Positions 7,527-13,751 of a stretch of 13,751 nucleotides of DNA are shown here, piece by piece. The stretch comes from an uncultured Lachnospiraceae bacterium (GTDB lineage: Bacteria; Bacillota; Clostridia; Lachnospirales; Lachnospiraceae): NCBI GenBank assembly GCA_910588865.1, contig CAJUSJ010000103.1:1-13751 (forward strand), given 5' to 3'. The notes under the pieces are model-generated. The model was not told the origin of the DNA, did not search any database, and saw nothing but the letters and a program-made list of their open reading frames with translations. The position numbers were made by a program, and so were the translations under genes. Within the stretch, counting starts at the first letter, position 1. Every line of letters starts with the position of its first letter.

Positions 7527-7555
7527 ATTATAAGGGATTTATGGGATTTTTTACA
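7527..7555 (-). promoter_or_regulatory. lacZ promoter
   Basis: On the minus strand a perfect -10 TATAAT (7532-7527) is separated by 17 bases from TGTAAA (7555-7550), a poor -35. A weak -35 with a consensus -10 is typical of an activator-dependent promoter. The predicted start is near 7520, giving a leader of about 65 bases to the ATG at 7456. The spacer contains the tandem motif AAATCCC ... AAATCCC. Confidence 0.65.
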
Positions 7556-7565
7556 TAAAGTGGAA

Positions 7566-7594
7566 TAGACAAAACATGCACAAAATAATATAAT
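7566..7594 (+). promoter_or_regulatory. Promoter of the AraC-family regulator gene
   Basis: TAGACA (7566-7571), 17 bases, TATAAT (7589-7594) matches the vegetative consensus at 11 of 12 positions. The ribosome site GGAGGAGGTGA follows and the ATG is at 7620, leaving a very short leader. The promoter lies back to back with the lacZ promoter, the two -35 boxes only about 10 bases apart. Confidence 0.7.
7569..7585. promoter_or_regulatory. Direct repeat ACAAAA-N5-ACAAAA, candidate AraC-family binding site
   Basis: Two copies of ACAAAA are spaced 11 bases apart, one helical turn, as expected for two half-sites met on the same DNA face. Seen from lacZ the repeat is centred near -57, a usual activator position; seen from the regulator gene it sits inside the -35/-10 spacer, where binding would repress. 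Simple A-rich repeats can arise by chance in this AT-rich region. Confidence 0.4.
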
Positions 7595-7619
7595 AATTAC
7601 CAGGAGGAGGTGACGGCCC

Positions 7620-8477
7620 ATGTACACGGATAACGCGTACTGGCACAATTCCCATCTGGATTTCAAGGATAAAAAGCATCCTCTCTTTGTGGGAAGCGCG
7701 GGTGTCTATCACCTGTTTACCCGGCCCAGGCTTCCCACTCACAGACCCAGGGGACGTCTTGACTATCAACTGCTCTATATCGCCTCCGGAAAAGCCCATT
7801 TTTATTTTCACGGAAAGGAGGAAATCGTGACAGCCGGGAACATGGTTCTCTACCGGCCTAAGGAGGAGCAGCGCTATTATTACTATGGTGTTGACCATAC
7901 TGAAGTATATTGGGTTCATTTTACGGGAAATAACGTGAAAAATATATTAAGAAAATACCGAATTCCTGACAACGCGCATGTGATTCATACGGGAACTTCT
8001 CTGGATTATAAAAAGATTTATCTCCATATGATTCAGGAATTGAAGCTGACCAGGCCCCATTACGAAGAGGTTCTTGTCTACTACCTTGAACTATTGTTGG
8101 TTCTCATAAGCAGGCTCCAGGAAAAAAAGCCCAGGAACAAAACCGTGTTTCTCATCGACGAGATGGATCTGGCGGTTTCCCATTTCCACGCCCACTATAA
8201 CCAGGGAATCAACATTGAGGAATATGCCAGAAGCCGGGGCATGAGCGTCAGCTGGTTTATCCGGAATTTTAAAGAGTACACCGGCACCACGCCCACCCAG
8301 TACCTTCTGTCCCTCAGGATATCCAACGCCCAGAGCCTGCTGGAGTCCACGTCCTGCAATGTGACGGAAATCGCTGAGATCGTGGGTTACAACAATCCCC
8401 TGTACTTCAGCCGCCTGTTCAAAAAACAGTGCGGGGTCTCTCCCACCGAATTCAGGAAACAGTTAACGGCTCAGTAA
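7620..8477 (+). CDS. AraC-family transcriptional regulator (cupin sensor plus double HTH)
   Basis: This 285-residue regulator has an N-terminal cupin-like sugar-sensing half (about 20-145) with stretches such as YQLLYIASGKAHFYFHGKEE and GNMVLYRPKEEQRYYYYG. The C-terminal AraC DNA-binding half (about 183-283) has one HTH near INIEEYARSRGMSVSWFIR (198-215) and a second with the family signature IAEIVGYNNPLYFSRLFKKQ (251-270) followed by CGVSP. The ATG at 7620 follows GGAGGAGGTGA. It is divergent from lacZ and very likely activates lacZ and the symporter in response to a sugar. The ABC ATPase gene starts 28 bases after its stop on the same strand with no terminator between, so the three plus-strand genes may share a transcript. 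Confidence 0.93.
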   Translation: MYTDNAYWHNSHLDFKDKKHPLFVGSAGVYHLFTRPRLPTHRPRGRLDYQLLYIASGKAHFYFHGKEEIVTAGNMVLYRPKEEQRYYYYGVDHTEVYWVHFTGNNVKNILRKYRIPDNAHVIHTGTSLDYKKIYLHMIQELKLTRPHYEEVLVYYLELLLVLISRLQEKKPRNKTVFLIDEMDLAVSHFHAHYNQGINIEEYARSRGMSVSWFIRNFKEYTGTTPTQYLLSLRISNAQSLLESTSCNVTEIAEIVGYNNPLYFSRLFKKQCGVSPTEFRKQLTAQ

Positions 8478-8505
8478 AATATTCAGCAGAAAGGGAGGAT
8501 TTTTC

Positions 8506-9273
8506 ATGTCTGCCACCATTTTAGAAACCCGGGGCCTGACCAAGATCTACAACTTAGAGCAGGAAAATGAATTCGAGGCTCTCCACGGCATTTCTTTCAA
8601 AGTGGAAGCCGGTGAGTTTATCTGCGTCATGGGGCCAAGCGGAAGCGGGAAGACCACATTTATCAACAATATCTCCACCGTGGATTTTCCCACCAAGGGC
8701 CAGGTGATCATAGACGGCGTCAACGTCCGCTCCATGACCGCCAATGAGCTGGGAAGGTTCCGCGGTCAGAACCTTGGGTTTGTATTTCAGGAATTTAATC
8801 TTTTAGACACCCACACCCTGTATGAAAATATTGCCATGCCTCTGGCCCTGGCCAGGGTGAAGAAAGCAGAGATCCGGCCCCGGGTGGAAGCCATGGCCAG
8901 ACAGATGGATATTGAAAAGATCCTTCACAAATATCCCGGAGAATGTTCCGGCGGACAGCGCCAGAGGGGAGCCATATGCAGGGCACTGATCATGAACCCC
9001 AAGATCATCATCGCCGATGAGCCCACAGGAAACTTAGACCGCCGCAATTCCAACGAATTCCTGGCCCTTATAGACAGGTTGAACCGGGGCCAGGGCGTCA
9101 CGGTTATCATGGTGACCCATGACCCGCTGATCGCCTCCTATTCTTCCCGGCTGGTGTATATCAAAGACGGGGTCATCAAGCAGACCATCCTGCGGGAAAA
9201 TCTGACCCAGAAAGAATATTTTGACAAAATCACGGAGCTTAACGCCAGTGAATCAAGAGGATTTTTACAATGA
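8506..9273 (+). CDS. ABC transporter ATP-binding protein (BceA/MacB/LolD-type)
   Basis: This complete 255-residue nucleotide-binding subunit has Walker A GPSGSGKTT (43-51), Q-loop in VFQEFNLLDT, signature CSGGQRQRGA (about 147-156), Walker B IIIADEPTGNLD (167-178) and H-loop histidine in VTHD (about 205). The EFNLLD and ADEPTGNLD versions are characteristic of ATPases that pair with FtsX-like permeases (antimicrobial-peptide sensing or detoxification, lipoprotein release). GGGAGG precedes the ATG at 8506 by 7 bases. Its stop overlaps the permease start (ATGA, 9270-9273), so the two are coupled subunits. The signature has R-G-A-I-C-R-A where R-V-A-I-A-R-A is usual, a mild variation. No BceRS-type two-component genes are adjacent. 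Substrate unknown. Confidence 0.92.
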   Translation: MSATILETRGLTKIYNLEQENEFEALHGISFKVEAGEFICVMGPSGSGKTTFINNISTVDFPTKGQVIIDGVNVRSMTANELGRFRGQNLGFVFQEFNLLDTHTLYENIAMPLALARVKKAEIRPRVEAMARQMDIEKILHKYPGECSGGQRQRGAICRALIMNPKIIIADEPTGNLDRRNSNEFLALIDRLNRGQGVTVIMVTHDPLIASYSSRLVYIKDGVIKQTILRENLTQKEYFDKITELNASESRGFLQ

Positions 9274-10532
9274 TAAAAACAGCCGCCCGTTCTCTTAGAA
9301 AGGACTTGGACAGGGCAGGATTTTTCTGGATCGTGTTTGTCCTGTCGTCCATGTTCATGTTTATGTTTTTCCACCTGGCCATGTCCGACGCCATCGGAGT
9401 GACCTTTATTAACAGCAGCAATGACCTGCCCACCTATCTGACGGTTTTTAATGTGGGCCTGTGCATTGTGGTGATCTTTCTGGCAAATGACTTCTATGTA
9501 AAAAAGAAATCCGGGGACCTGGCAGTGATCCTGATCTGCGGCGGAACCTATGGACAGCTGGTGGAATTCCTCCTGTTCCAGACAGGCATTCTCATGGTCC
9601 TGTCCATCCCCGCGGGCATCGGCCTTGGATATCTGTGCTTTCCTGTTCTGGGGATGCTGTTTAAATCCATGTCCGGGTGTGAAGTCCATCTCTCCTTTGG
9701 CCTTCAGTCGGTGACCCTTACCGCCTGCGTCATAATCCTGGAGGTCTTTTGGTGCACCATGCTGAATCTTGGATACTCCTACAGAAACAGCATCCTGACC
9801 CTGCTGAAAGGTCAGGAGAAAATCAAACTGAAAACCCCGAAAGGGCTGACGGCTCCCGGCGTCCGGTGGGTCTATCCTGCCCTGTACTTTGGCTGCGCCG
9901 CTTTGCTCTATACCTGCGAGAACGCGCCGGAGCAGATGGTTTTTTGGGGATTTGCGGGAACCGCTGCCATGTGGGGCATGATCAACAAAACCGTGGTTCC
10001 CTGGCTGGAGCGGTCGGTCCCTGAAAAATGGATACACGACGGGGATAAACTGGTGTACATGGGACTTTTCCGGGAAGATCTGAAGATGGCCAGGCTGTAC
10101 ATCGGGCTCTTCATCTTCACTGCCAACATCCTCTGCGCCCTGATGGCAGGGACCATCCAGAATTCAGGAGAATTTATGCTGTGCTTATTATCCTTTGCCA
10201 TCCTGATCCCCCTGCTGTCTTTGTCCTTAATGTTCCGCTTCGCCACAGAGGCCGCGGGGCGGAAGAAACAGTTTATCACCTTAAGCCGCGTCGGGTACAC
10301 CCACGAGCAGCTGAGACGGATCAAAAACAGGGAGCTTCTGTGCCTGTACGGGTTCATCACAGCGGTTTCTCTGGTCTATATCCTGAATATCCTTACAGCC
10401 CTTGGAATCTTCCATCTGATTCCCGGTAAAATCGGGGCTGTCATCGTGCTCCTGTTCGTGGGCTCCATGGCGGTCTGCGGGGTGATCAACAGCATCCAGA
10501 CGGGAATCTGGCATAATAGAGGCGAAAATTGA
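9270..10532 (+). CDS. FtsX/BceB-like ABC permease lacking the large extracellular domain
   Basis: The 420-residue protein shows about ten hydrophobic segments: near 17-39, 53-74, 98-124, 143-165, 191-209, 216-236, 273-293, 302-323, 351-375 and 386-408. Cytoplasmic coupling helices typical of FtsX domains are seen in FYVKKKSGDLAVILICGGTY (after segment 2) and RKKQFITLSRVGYTHEQL (after segment 8). This is the BceB layout, but BceB-type permeases are about 620-660 residues long with a domain of about 200 residues between helices 7 and 8; here only about ten residues (AGTIQNSGEF) lie there. Both ends look intact, so this is a compact form rather than a break. It overlaps the ATPase gene by 4 bases. 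It could move or sense a hydrophobic ligand, but the substrate cannot be told. Confidence 0.88.
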   Translation: MIKTAARSLRKDLDRAGFFWIVFVLSSMFMFMFFHLAMSDAIGVTFINSSNDLPTYLTVFNVGLCIVVIFLANDFYVKKKSGDLAVILICGGTYGQLVEFLLFQTGILMVLSIPAGIGLGYLCFPVLGMLFKSMSGCEVHLSFGLQSVTLTACVIILEVFWCTMLNLGYSYRNSILTLLKGQEKIKLKTPKGLTAPGVRWVYPALYFGCAALLYTCENAPEQMVFWGFAGTAAMWGMINKTVVPWLERSVPEKWIHDGDKLVYMGLFREDLKMARLYIGLFIFTANILCALMAGTIQNSGEFMLCLLSFAILIPLLSLSLMFRFATEAAGRKKQFITLSRVGYTHEQLRRIKNRELLCLYGFITAVSLVYILNILTALGIFHLIPGKIGAVIVLLFVGSMAVCGVINSIQTGIWHNRGEN

Positions 10533-10534
10533 CC

Positions 10535-12241
10535 TCAGCAGGTACCCTCTCGGATCAATACTTCTTTCCCGCGAAAGGCAAATCCATAGTTGTGAATCCG
10601 TTCTGCCGGAATCCCCCTGGCTGCCAGCAAAGCCCCATATTTTTTCTCCTCAATCTGGTTCAGCGCCGCCTTCACCGTGTCCTCCAGATTTTCTTCTTTC
10701 TTAGGCTGGAACACTTTAAATTCCAGGATGATCCCATCATCTCTGTCTGGTTTTACAGGTTCCAGCATCACATCGTAACGTCCAAACCCGCTTTCCCTGT
10801 TGGAAGTGAGGATATACCGCCCGGACAATTCCACCATAAGTCCCAGCACAAAGCCATGATAAAATCTCTCTGGCTCTGACCTGGACGGTTTCTTTCCTGT
10901 GTCGAAACTGCTGAATGTGGTTTCCGCTACACGGTTCATATATTCGTTCATGGCATCCACATCGCCCAGAAGCAGGGCTTTCACAAAATCATTGTAGCCA
11001 CAAGAGCCGCTGGCAAACCAGCTCCGCACCATATTGCGGAACATGGTCCTTACCTCAAAATTCGTCACTTCCAGTTTATATTCCTCTTTCCACTCCCCGT
11101 AGTCTGAGGTATATCTTTTCAGATCCCTGACTTTCAGATAGCCGCTGGCAAGCAGCAGGCTCCAGATGGCCGGTTCATTATCATCCAGCTGATCATAGAC
11201 TATCTGTTCGTCGATCTCCGCTGTCATGGCTTCCCCCATCAGAAGGCCCTCAAACGCGGTTTTCAAATTTTTGCTCCCTTCCCGGATCAGCTTTCCCGCC
11301 AGGCTGTTGGAACTGGAATTGGCCCAGTAAGGCGCGAACTGTTTCTTGTCCAGATAGTTTAATATTGACCATGGATTGTAGACATCTTTCCGCCTCCCAA
11401 AAGAAAAGCCGTCATACCAGTCCTTTACCTCCTGCCTTTTGGAAGACAAGCCAAATTCGTCCAGGGCGGCAAAGACCTCTTTTTCTGTAAAACCAAAACT
11501 ATCCGCGTATTTCTCAGAAGTCGTTGTCACAACCTCCAGGTTGTTTAAGTCCGAGAATATAGACTCCCGGCTCACTCTCGTGACTCCGGTCATAATCGCC
11601 CTCTCCAGACAGGGGTTGGTCTTAAAGGTCCCGTTGAACAGGCTTCTGGTAAAAGCCGCGATCTCGTCCCAGTACCCGTTTACATAAGCCTCCTGCATAG
11701 GCGTGTCATACTCATCCAGAAGGATGATCACCTTTTTTCCATAATAACGAAAGAGATAGTCTGACAAAGCCTTTAAAGAATAAGAGGCCTCATTATCCTC
11801 CATATCAACCGAAATATGCAGAAAGTCTTTTTTCTCGCTTTCATTTAACAGATCACGGTCTAAAAGAAAGTCAAATCGGTTGTACAGCGCTTTTATGATA
11901 CGGCAGATCCTCTTCCTTACCTGTATATACGTATTTTCCTTGACATCGGCAAAACTGATAAACAGTACTGGATAACTCCCCTGAAGCCTCCTGTATTTTT
12001 CATCCTCCCATATCTTAAGTCCGCAAAATAAATCTTCCCGTCCCCCGTATTGGACAGAAAAAAATTTTTCCAGCATATTCATGTTCAGGGTTTTCCCAAA
12101 ACGCCTGGGCCGGGTGATCAGTGTCACGTCGTCCCCGGCCTCCCACCACTGCCGGATAAGGTCTGTCTTGTCCACATAAAAGAGATTTTCCTTCCGTATC
12201 CTCTCAAAATCCTGACATCCGATCCCTACTGTTCTTTCCAT
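10535..12241 (-). CDS. AAA-ATPase-like / PD-(D/E)XK nuclease-fold protein (DUF1703 type)
   Basis: This 568-residue protein belongs to the AAA-ATPase-like plus PD-(D/E)XK family, often present in many copies in gut Clostridia and Bacteroidota. The N-terminal part has the opening FERIRKENLFYVDKTDLI, a Walker-A variant RPRRFGKTL (44-52), Walker B VIILLDEYDTP (171-181) and the motif AIMTGVTRVSRESIFSDLNN (215-234). The C-terminal nuclease-like domain has GFGRYDVMLEP (D490) and GIILEFKV (E507, K509), so the core D...ExK residues are present. The start ATG 12241 follows GGGGAGAGG, and a promoter lies at 12273-12301. It is convergent with the permease, two bases between stops, and sits beside a truncated gene, suggesting acquisition. 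The family's role is not established; defence or mobile-element functions are proposals. Confidence 0.92.
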   Translation of the reverse strand: MERTVGIGCQDFERIRKENLFYVDKTDLIRQWWEAGDDVTLITRPRRFGKTLNMNMLEKFFSVQYGGREDLFCGLKIWEDEKYRRLQGSYPVLFISFADVKENTYIQVRKRICRIIKALYNRFDFLLDRDLLNESEKKDFLHISVDMEDNEASYSLKALSDYLFRYYGKKVIILLDEYDTPMQEAYVNGYWDEIAAFTRSLFNGTFKTNPCLERAIMTGVTRVSRESIFSDLNNLEVVTTTSEKYADSFGFTEKEVFAALDEFGLSSKRQEVKDWYDGFSFGRRKDVYNPWSILNYLDKKQFAPYWANSSSNSLAGKLIREGSKNLKTAFEGLLMGEAMTAEIDEQIVYDQLDDNEPAIWSLLLASGYLKVRDLKRYTSDYGEWKEEYKLEVTNFEVRTMFRNMVRSWFASGSCGYNDFVKALLLGDVDAMNEYMNRVAETTFSSFDTGKKPSRSEPERFYHGFVLGLMVELSGRYILTSNRESGFGRYDVMLEPVKPDRDDGIILEFKVFQPKKEENLEDTVKAALNQIEEKKYGALLAARGIPAERIHNYGFAFRGKEVLIREGTC

Positions 12242-12272
12242 GCCATCCTCTCCCCTAACTTCTTCATCTTAA

Positions 12273-12301
12273 AGTATACCGAATAATCCGGGAAAACACA
12301 A
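12273..12301 (-). promoter_or_regulatory. Probable promoter of the DUF1703-type gene
   Basis: On the minus strand TTGTGT (12301-12296), 17 bases, TATACT (12278-12273) gives a fair vegetative promoter with a leader of about 25-30 bases before the ATG at 12241. It lies right next to the break point of the truncated catalase gene. Confidence 0.5.
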
Positions 12302-12314
12302 ATCCTTATTTAAT

Positions 12315-12776
12315 ATGGGGCATTTCAGTACCAATACAGGTACCGAAGAACTGGCCCACTTGGAGATCGTGGCCGCTATTGTTCACCAGCTCACCAGGAA
12401 CTTGACGCCCCAGCAGATCGAGGACTCCGGTTTCGGCCCCTATTATATCGACCACACCACCGGAATCTGGCCTCAGGCCGCGGGCGGCGTGCCATTTAAC
12501 GCCTGTGAATTCCAATCCAAGGGCGACCCCATCACAGATCTTTTTGAGGACATGGCAGCGGAGCAGAAAGCCCGCACCACCTACGACAACATCCTGCGGG
12601 TGGTAAAAGACCCGGAGGTCCGCGATCCCATCCGCTTCCTGAGAAAGCGGGAGATCGTCCACTTCCAGCGGTTCGGCGAGGCTCTCCGGGATGTCCAGGA
12701 GCATCTCAACAGCCAGGACTTCTACGCCTTCAACCCTGCCTTTGATAACCCTCAGGGCAGCCGCGGTCAGAGGTAA
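12315..12776 (+). pseudogene. Manganese catalase / CotJC-family protein, 5'-truncated
   Basis: The 153-codon frame is the C-terminal two thirds of a manganese catalase (spore-coat CotJC family). Recognisable parts are GTEELAHLEIVAAIVHQLTR, DHTTGIWPQAAGGVPFNACE, DLFEDMAAEQKARTTYDNIL and RFLRKREIVHFQRFGE. Dimanganese ligands present are E12 and H15 (E-x-x-H), E83 in AAEQKAR and H116 in REIVHFQR. Intact members are about 200-230 residues, and the missing 60-70 N-terminal residues include the first helix with a fifth ligand, a glutamate. Homology stops abruptly at about 12336-12342; the preceding codons, including the only ATG (12315), resemble nothing and have no ribosome site. It is therefore very probably inactive. 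The break coincides with the promoter end of the DUF1703-type gene. Confidence 0.85.
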
Positions 12777-12795
12777 GCTTTACAAATCGGCTCTG

Positions 12796-12831
12796 AGAGG
12801 GACGTCAGCGTCATATCCCTTACGTCCCTCT
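12796..12831 (+). repeat. Inverted repeat after the catalase remnant
   Basis: AGAGGGACGT (12796-12805) and its exact inverted copy (12822-12831) enclose a 16-base loop. It begins 20 bases after the catalase stop and leads straight into the terminator hairpin. No T-run follows it directly, so it may assist termination or stabilise the transcript end. Confidence 0.6.
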
Positions 12832-12877
12832 GGCGCAAAAACGGCAAGGTCCCTTCGGACCATGCCGTTTTTGCGCC
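12832..12877. terminator. Bidirectional intrinsic terminator
   Basis: Fifteen-base perfect arms (GGCGCAAAAACGGCA and its complement) extend, after one A:A mismatch, into GGTCC/GGACC around a CTTC loop. Considered as a shorter stem starting at CGGCA, it has AAAAA before and TTTTT after on both strands, so it can end transcripts from the catalase side and from the SpoIIQ-like gene, whose stop is 21 bases to the right. Confidence 0.8.
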
Positions 12878-12897
12878 ATATTCCACATCTTCAGCTG

Positions 12898-13731
12898 TCA
12901 CTCAAAATAATCTAAGGGATCCACCTTGTTTCCCCCCTGCTCCAGTTGGAAGTATACGTTGCTCCCTTCCACGGAATAATACTTGGTAGGCTCTGCCACG
13001 TATCCCAGGACCTGTCCTGCCTCAAGGTACTCATTTTCCACCACCTGCACTTCTTTTAACTGGCCGCAGGTAGCTGTAAAGTCATTGCCCAGATCCAGGA
13101 CCACAAAGTTGCCGATCTCCTCGTTGGAGCTGACCGCCACCACTTTCGCGTTGGCGGGAGCCGCTACGGGCTGGCTCACCTCTGCCTGAATCACCACTCC
13201 GGGATTCACCTGGTACTGCTCTAAGGTGGGGAAATAGATGGTGGTGTCCATGCTGTAATCCAGCAGGATATTGCCCATCACCGGCCACGCCATGCGGCTG
13301 GTATCGGAAAAATCCAGCACCAGGGACGACACCGCGTTCTCCAAACCGGAATCAACCAAAGCCGCTTCCGGCTGCCTTGTCTCGCCCGCTTTCTGGCTGT
13401 CTTCCCGGGCACTCTCAGACGCTTTGGCCAACTGAGGGGCCTCTGTGTCTCCTTTGTCTGTCTTCTCGGTGTCTGTCCTGCTGTCGGATGCAGTCACCAT
13501 CTGTTCTCTTTGGGCATCGGCGGTTCCCGCCACCTGGTCCGTACTCCCGGCCCCCTCCTCATCCGCGATTATTGTCCCCTGCAAATTTTCCATGTAGGGA
13601 TTTTCTTCCCCCGGGACATTTCCTCTTTGAATGGTAACCACGCCTGCCGCGGCAACAATAGTCAGCAGGCCCAACACCAACATGACAAGAAACAGCTTGT
13701 CCTTGAACATTTGATTGAATTTCTCTTTCAC
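12898..13731 (-). CDS. SpoIIQ-like membrane-anchored LytM/M23 domain protein, catalytic residues absent
   Basis: The GTG start at 13731 follows GAGGTG with 7 bases between, giving 277 residues. A short basic N-terminus precedes one transmembrane helix (about 13-35). An acidic, low-complexity linker follows (about 38-128, rich in E, D, T, S, A), then a LytM/M23 fold (about 148-275) beginning MAWPVMGNILLDYS and ending VYFQLEQGGNKVDPLDYFE. Active M23 enzymes carry H-x-x-x-D and H-x-H zinc ligands; the matching places here read VIQAEVSQPVAAPAN and NVYFQLE, without histidine, so peptidase activity is not expected. This layout fits forespore SpoIIQ, which spans the membrane and docks with SpoIIIAH through a LytM domain. 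I would expect spoIID just to the right of the window. Another divisome or cell-wall LytM protein is the alternative. Confidence 0.85.
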   Translation of the reverse strand: MKEKFNQMFKDKLFLVMLVLGLLTIVAAAGVVTIQRGNVPGEENPYMENLQGTIIADEEGAGSTDQVAGTADAQREQMVTASDSRTDTEKTDKGDTEAPQLAKASESAREDSQKAGETRQPEAALVDSGLENAVSSLVLDFSDTSRMAWPVMGNILLDYSMDTTIYFPTLEQYQVNPGVVIQAEVSQPVAAPANAKVVAVSSNEEIGNFVVLDLGNDFTATCGQLKEVQVVENEYLEAGQVLGYVAEPTKYYSVEGSNVYFQLEQGGNKVDPLDYFE

Positions 13732-13751
13732 CGTTTATCACCTCGGTACTA

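Noticed and set aside
7527..7620. Catabolite (cre) site between lacZ and the AraC gene
   Set aside because: No match to the TGWAANCGNTNWCA pattern was found; the only symmetrical site, at 7505-7518, has a different sequence.
7457..7666. N-terminal extension of LacZ with a hydrophobic, signal-like stretch
   Set aside because: It would cross the lacZ promoter and the regulator gene start; ATG 7456 has GAGGAG upstream and the protein then matches LacZ length.
7551..7919. Minus-strand ORF of 122 codons opposite the AraC gene start
   Set aside because: Overlaps the shared promoter region and the clearly real AraC gene; no recognisable features.
9138..10037. Minus-strand ORF of 299 codons across the ATPase-permease junction
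   Set aside because: Antisense shadow of two recognised genes; its composition (many H, Q, K) is typical of spurious translation.
1..13751. CRISPR arrays, tRNA or rRNA genes, riboswitches
   Set aside because: No regularly spaced repeats, cloverleaf sequences or known riboswitch cores were seen on reading both strands by eye.

Overview
The window reads as chromosome of a spore-forming, anaerobic gut-type Bacillota, most likely Lachnospiraceae (Clostridia). The reasons are AGGAGG-type ribosome sites, moderately high GC in the main genes, a clostridial serine recombinase with its small companion ORFs, a GH2 beta-galactosidase with a GPH symporter, a CotJC/manganese-catalase remnant and a SpoIIQ-like LytM protein. 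The genus is not resolvable from sequence alone.

Left part (1-2941) is a mobile-element graveyard, all on the minus strand. At the far left are an AT-rich fragment of an ADP-ribosylglycohydrolase and a frameshifted scrap of an ABC-exporter ATPase. An apparently intact 525-residue large serine recombinase (388-1965) follows, overlapped by a very short helix-turn-helix ORF (1950-2111). A 414-base non-coding stretch then carries a perfect 33-base palindrome and a strong minus-strand terminator. Beyond it lie the first 50 residues of a second serine recombinase, stopped early, and an 88-residue companion ORF coupled to it.

Middle part (3013-10532) is a sugar module plus an ABC module. lacZ (GH2 beta-galactosidase, 1020 aa) and a GPH-family sugar:cation symporter form a minus-strand operon. 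A divergent AraC-family regulator shares the 163-base intergenic region with lacZ. That region holds a good promoter for each direction, a one-helical-turn direct repeat and a 14-bp palindrome at the lacZ start point. The simplest reading is AraC-controlled uptake and hydrolysis of a beta-galactoside. Only 28 bases after the AraC gene, in the same direction, come an ABC ATPase and an overlapping FtsX/BceB-like permease. The permease lacks the large extracellular domain typical of BceB, and no two-component system is adjacent.

Right part (10535-13751): a DUF1703-type protein (AAA-like ATPase plus PD-(D/E)XK nuclease fold, 568 aa) runs convergent to the permease with two bases between stops. 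Its promoter abuts the 5'-truncated manganese catalase (12315-12776), which has lost its N-terminal third and one metal ligand. Two hairpins follow, one a bidirectional terminator. The last gene is a membrane-anchored SpoIIQ-like protein with a catalytically dead LytM/M23 domain, probably ancestral chromosome.

I see no CRISPR array, tRNA or rRNA, and no convincing new defence or biosynthetic system. The most interesting points are the AraC/ABC linkage with the compact permease, the regulatory layout between lacZ and the AraC gene, and the evidence that both edges of the module are scars of insertion or deletion.
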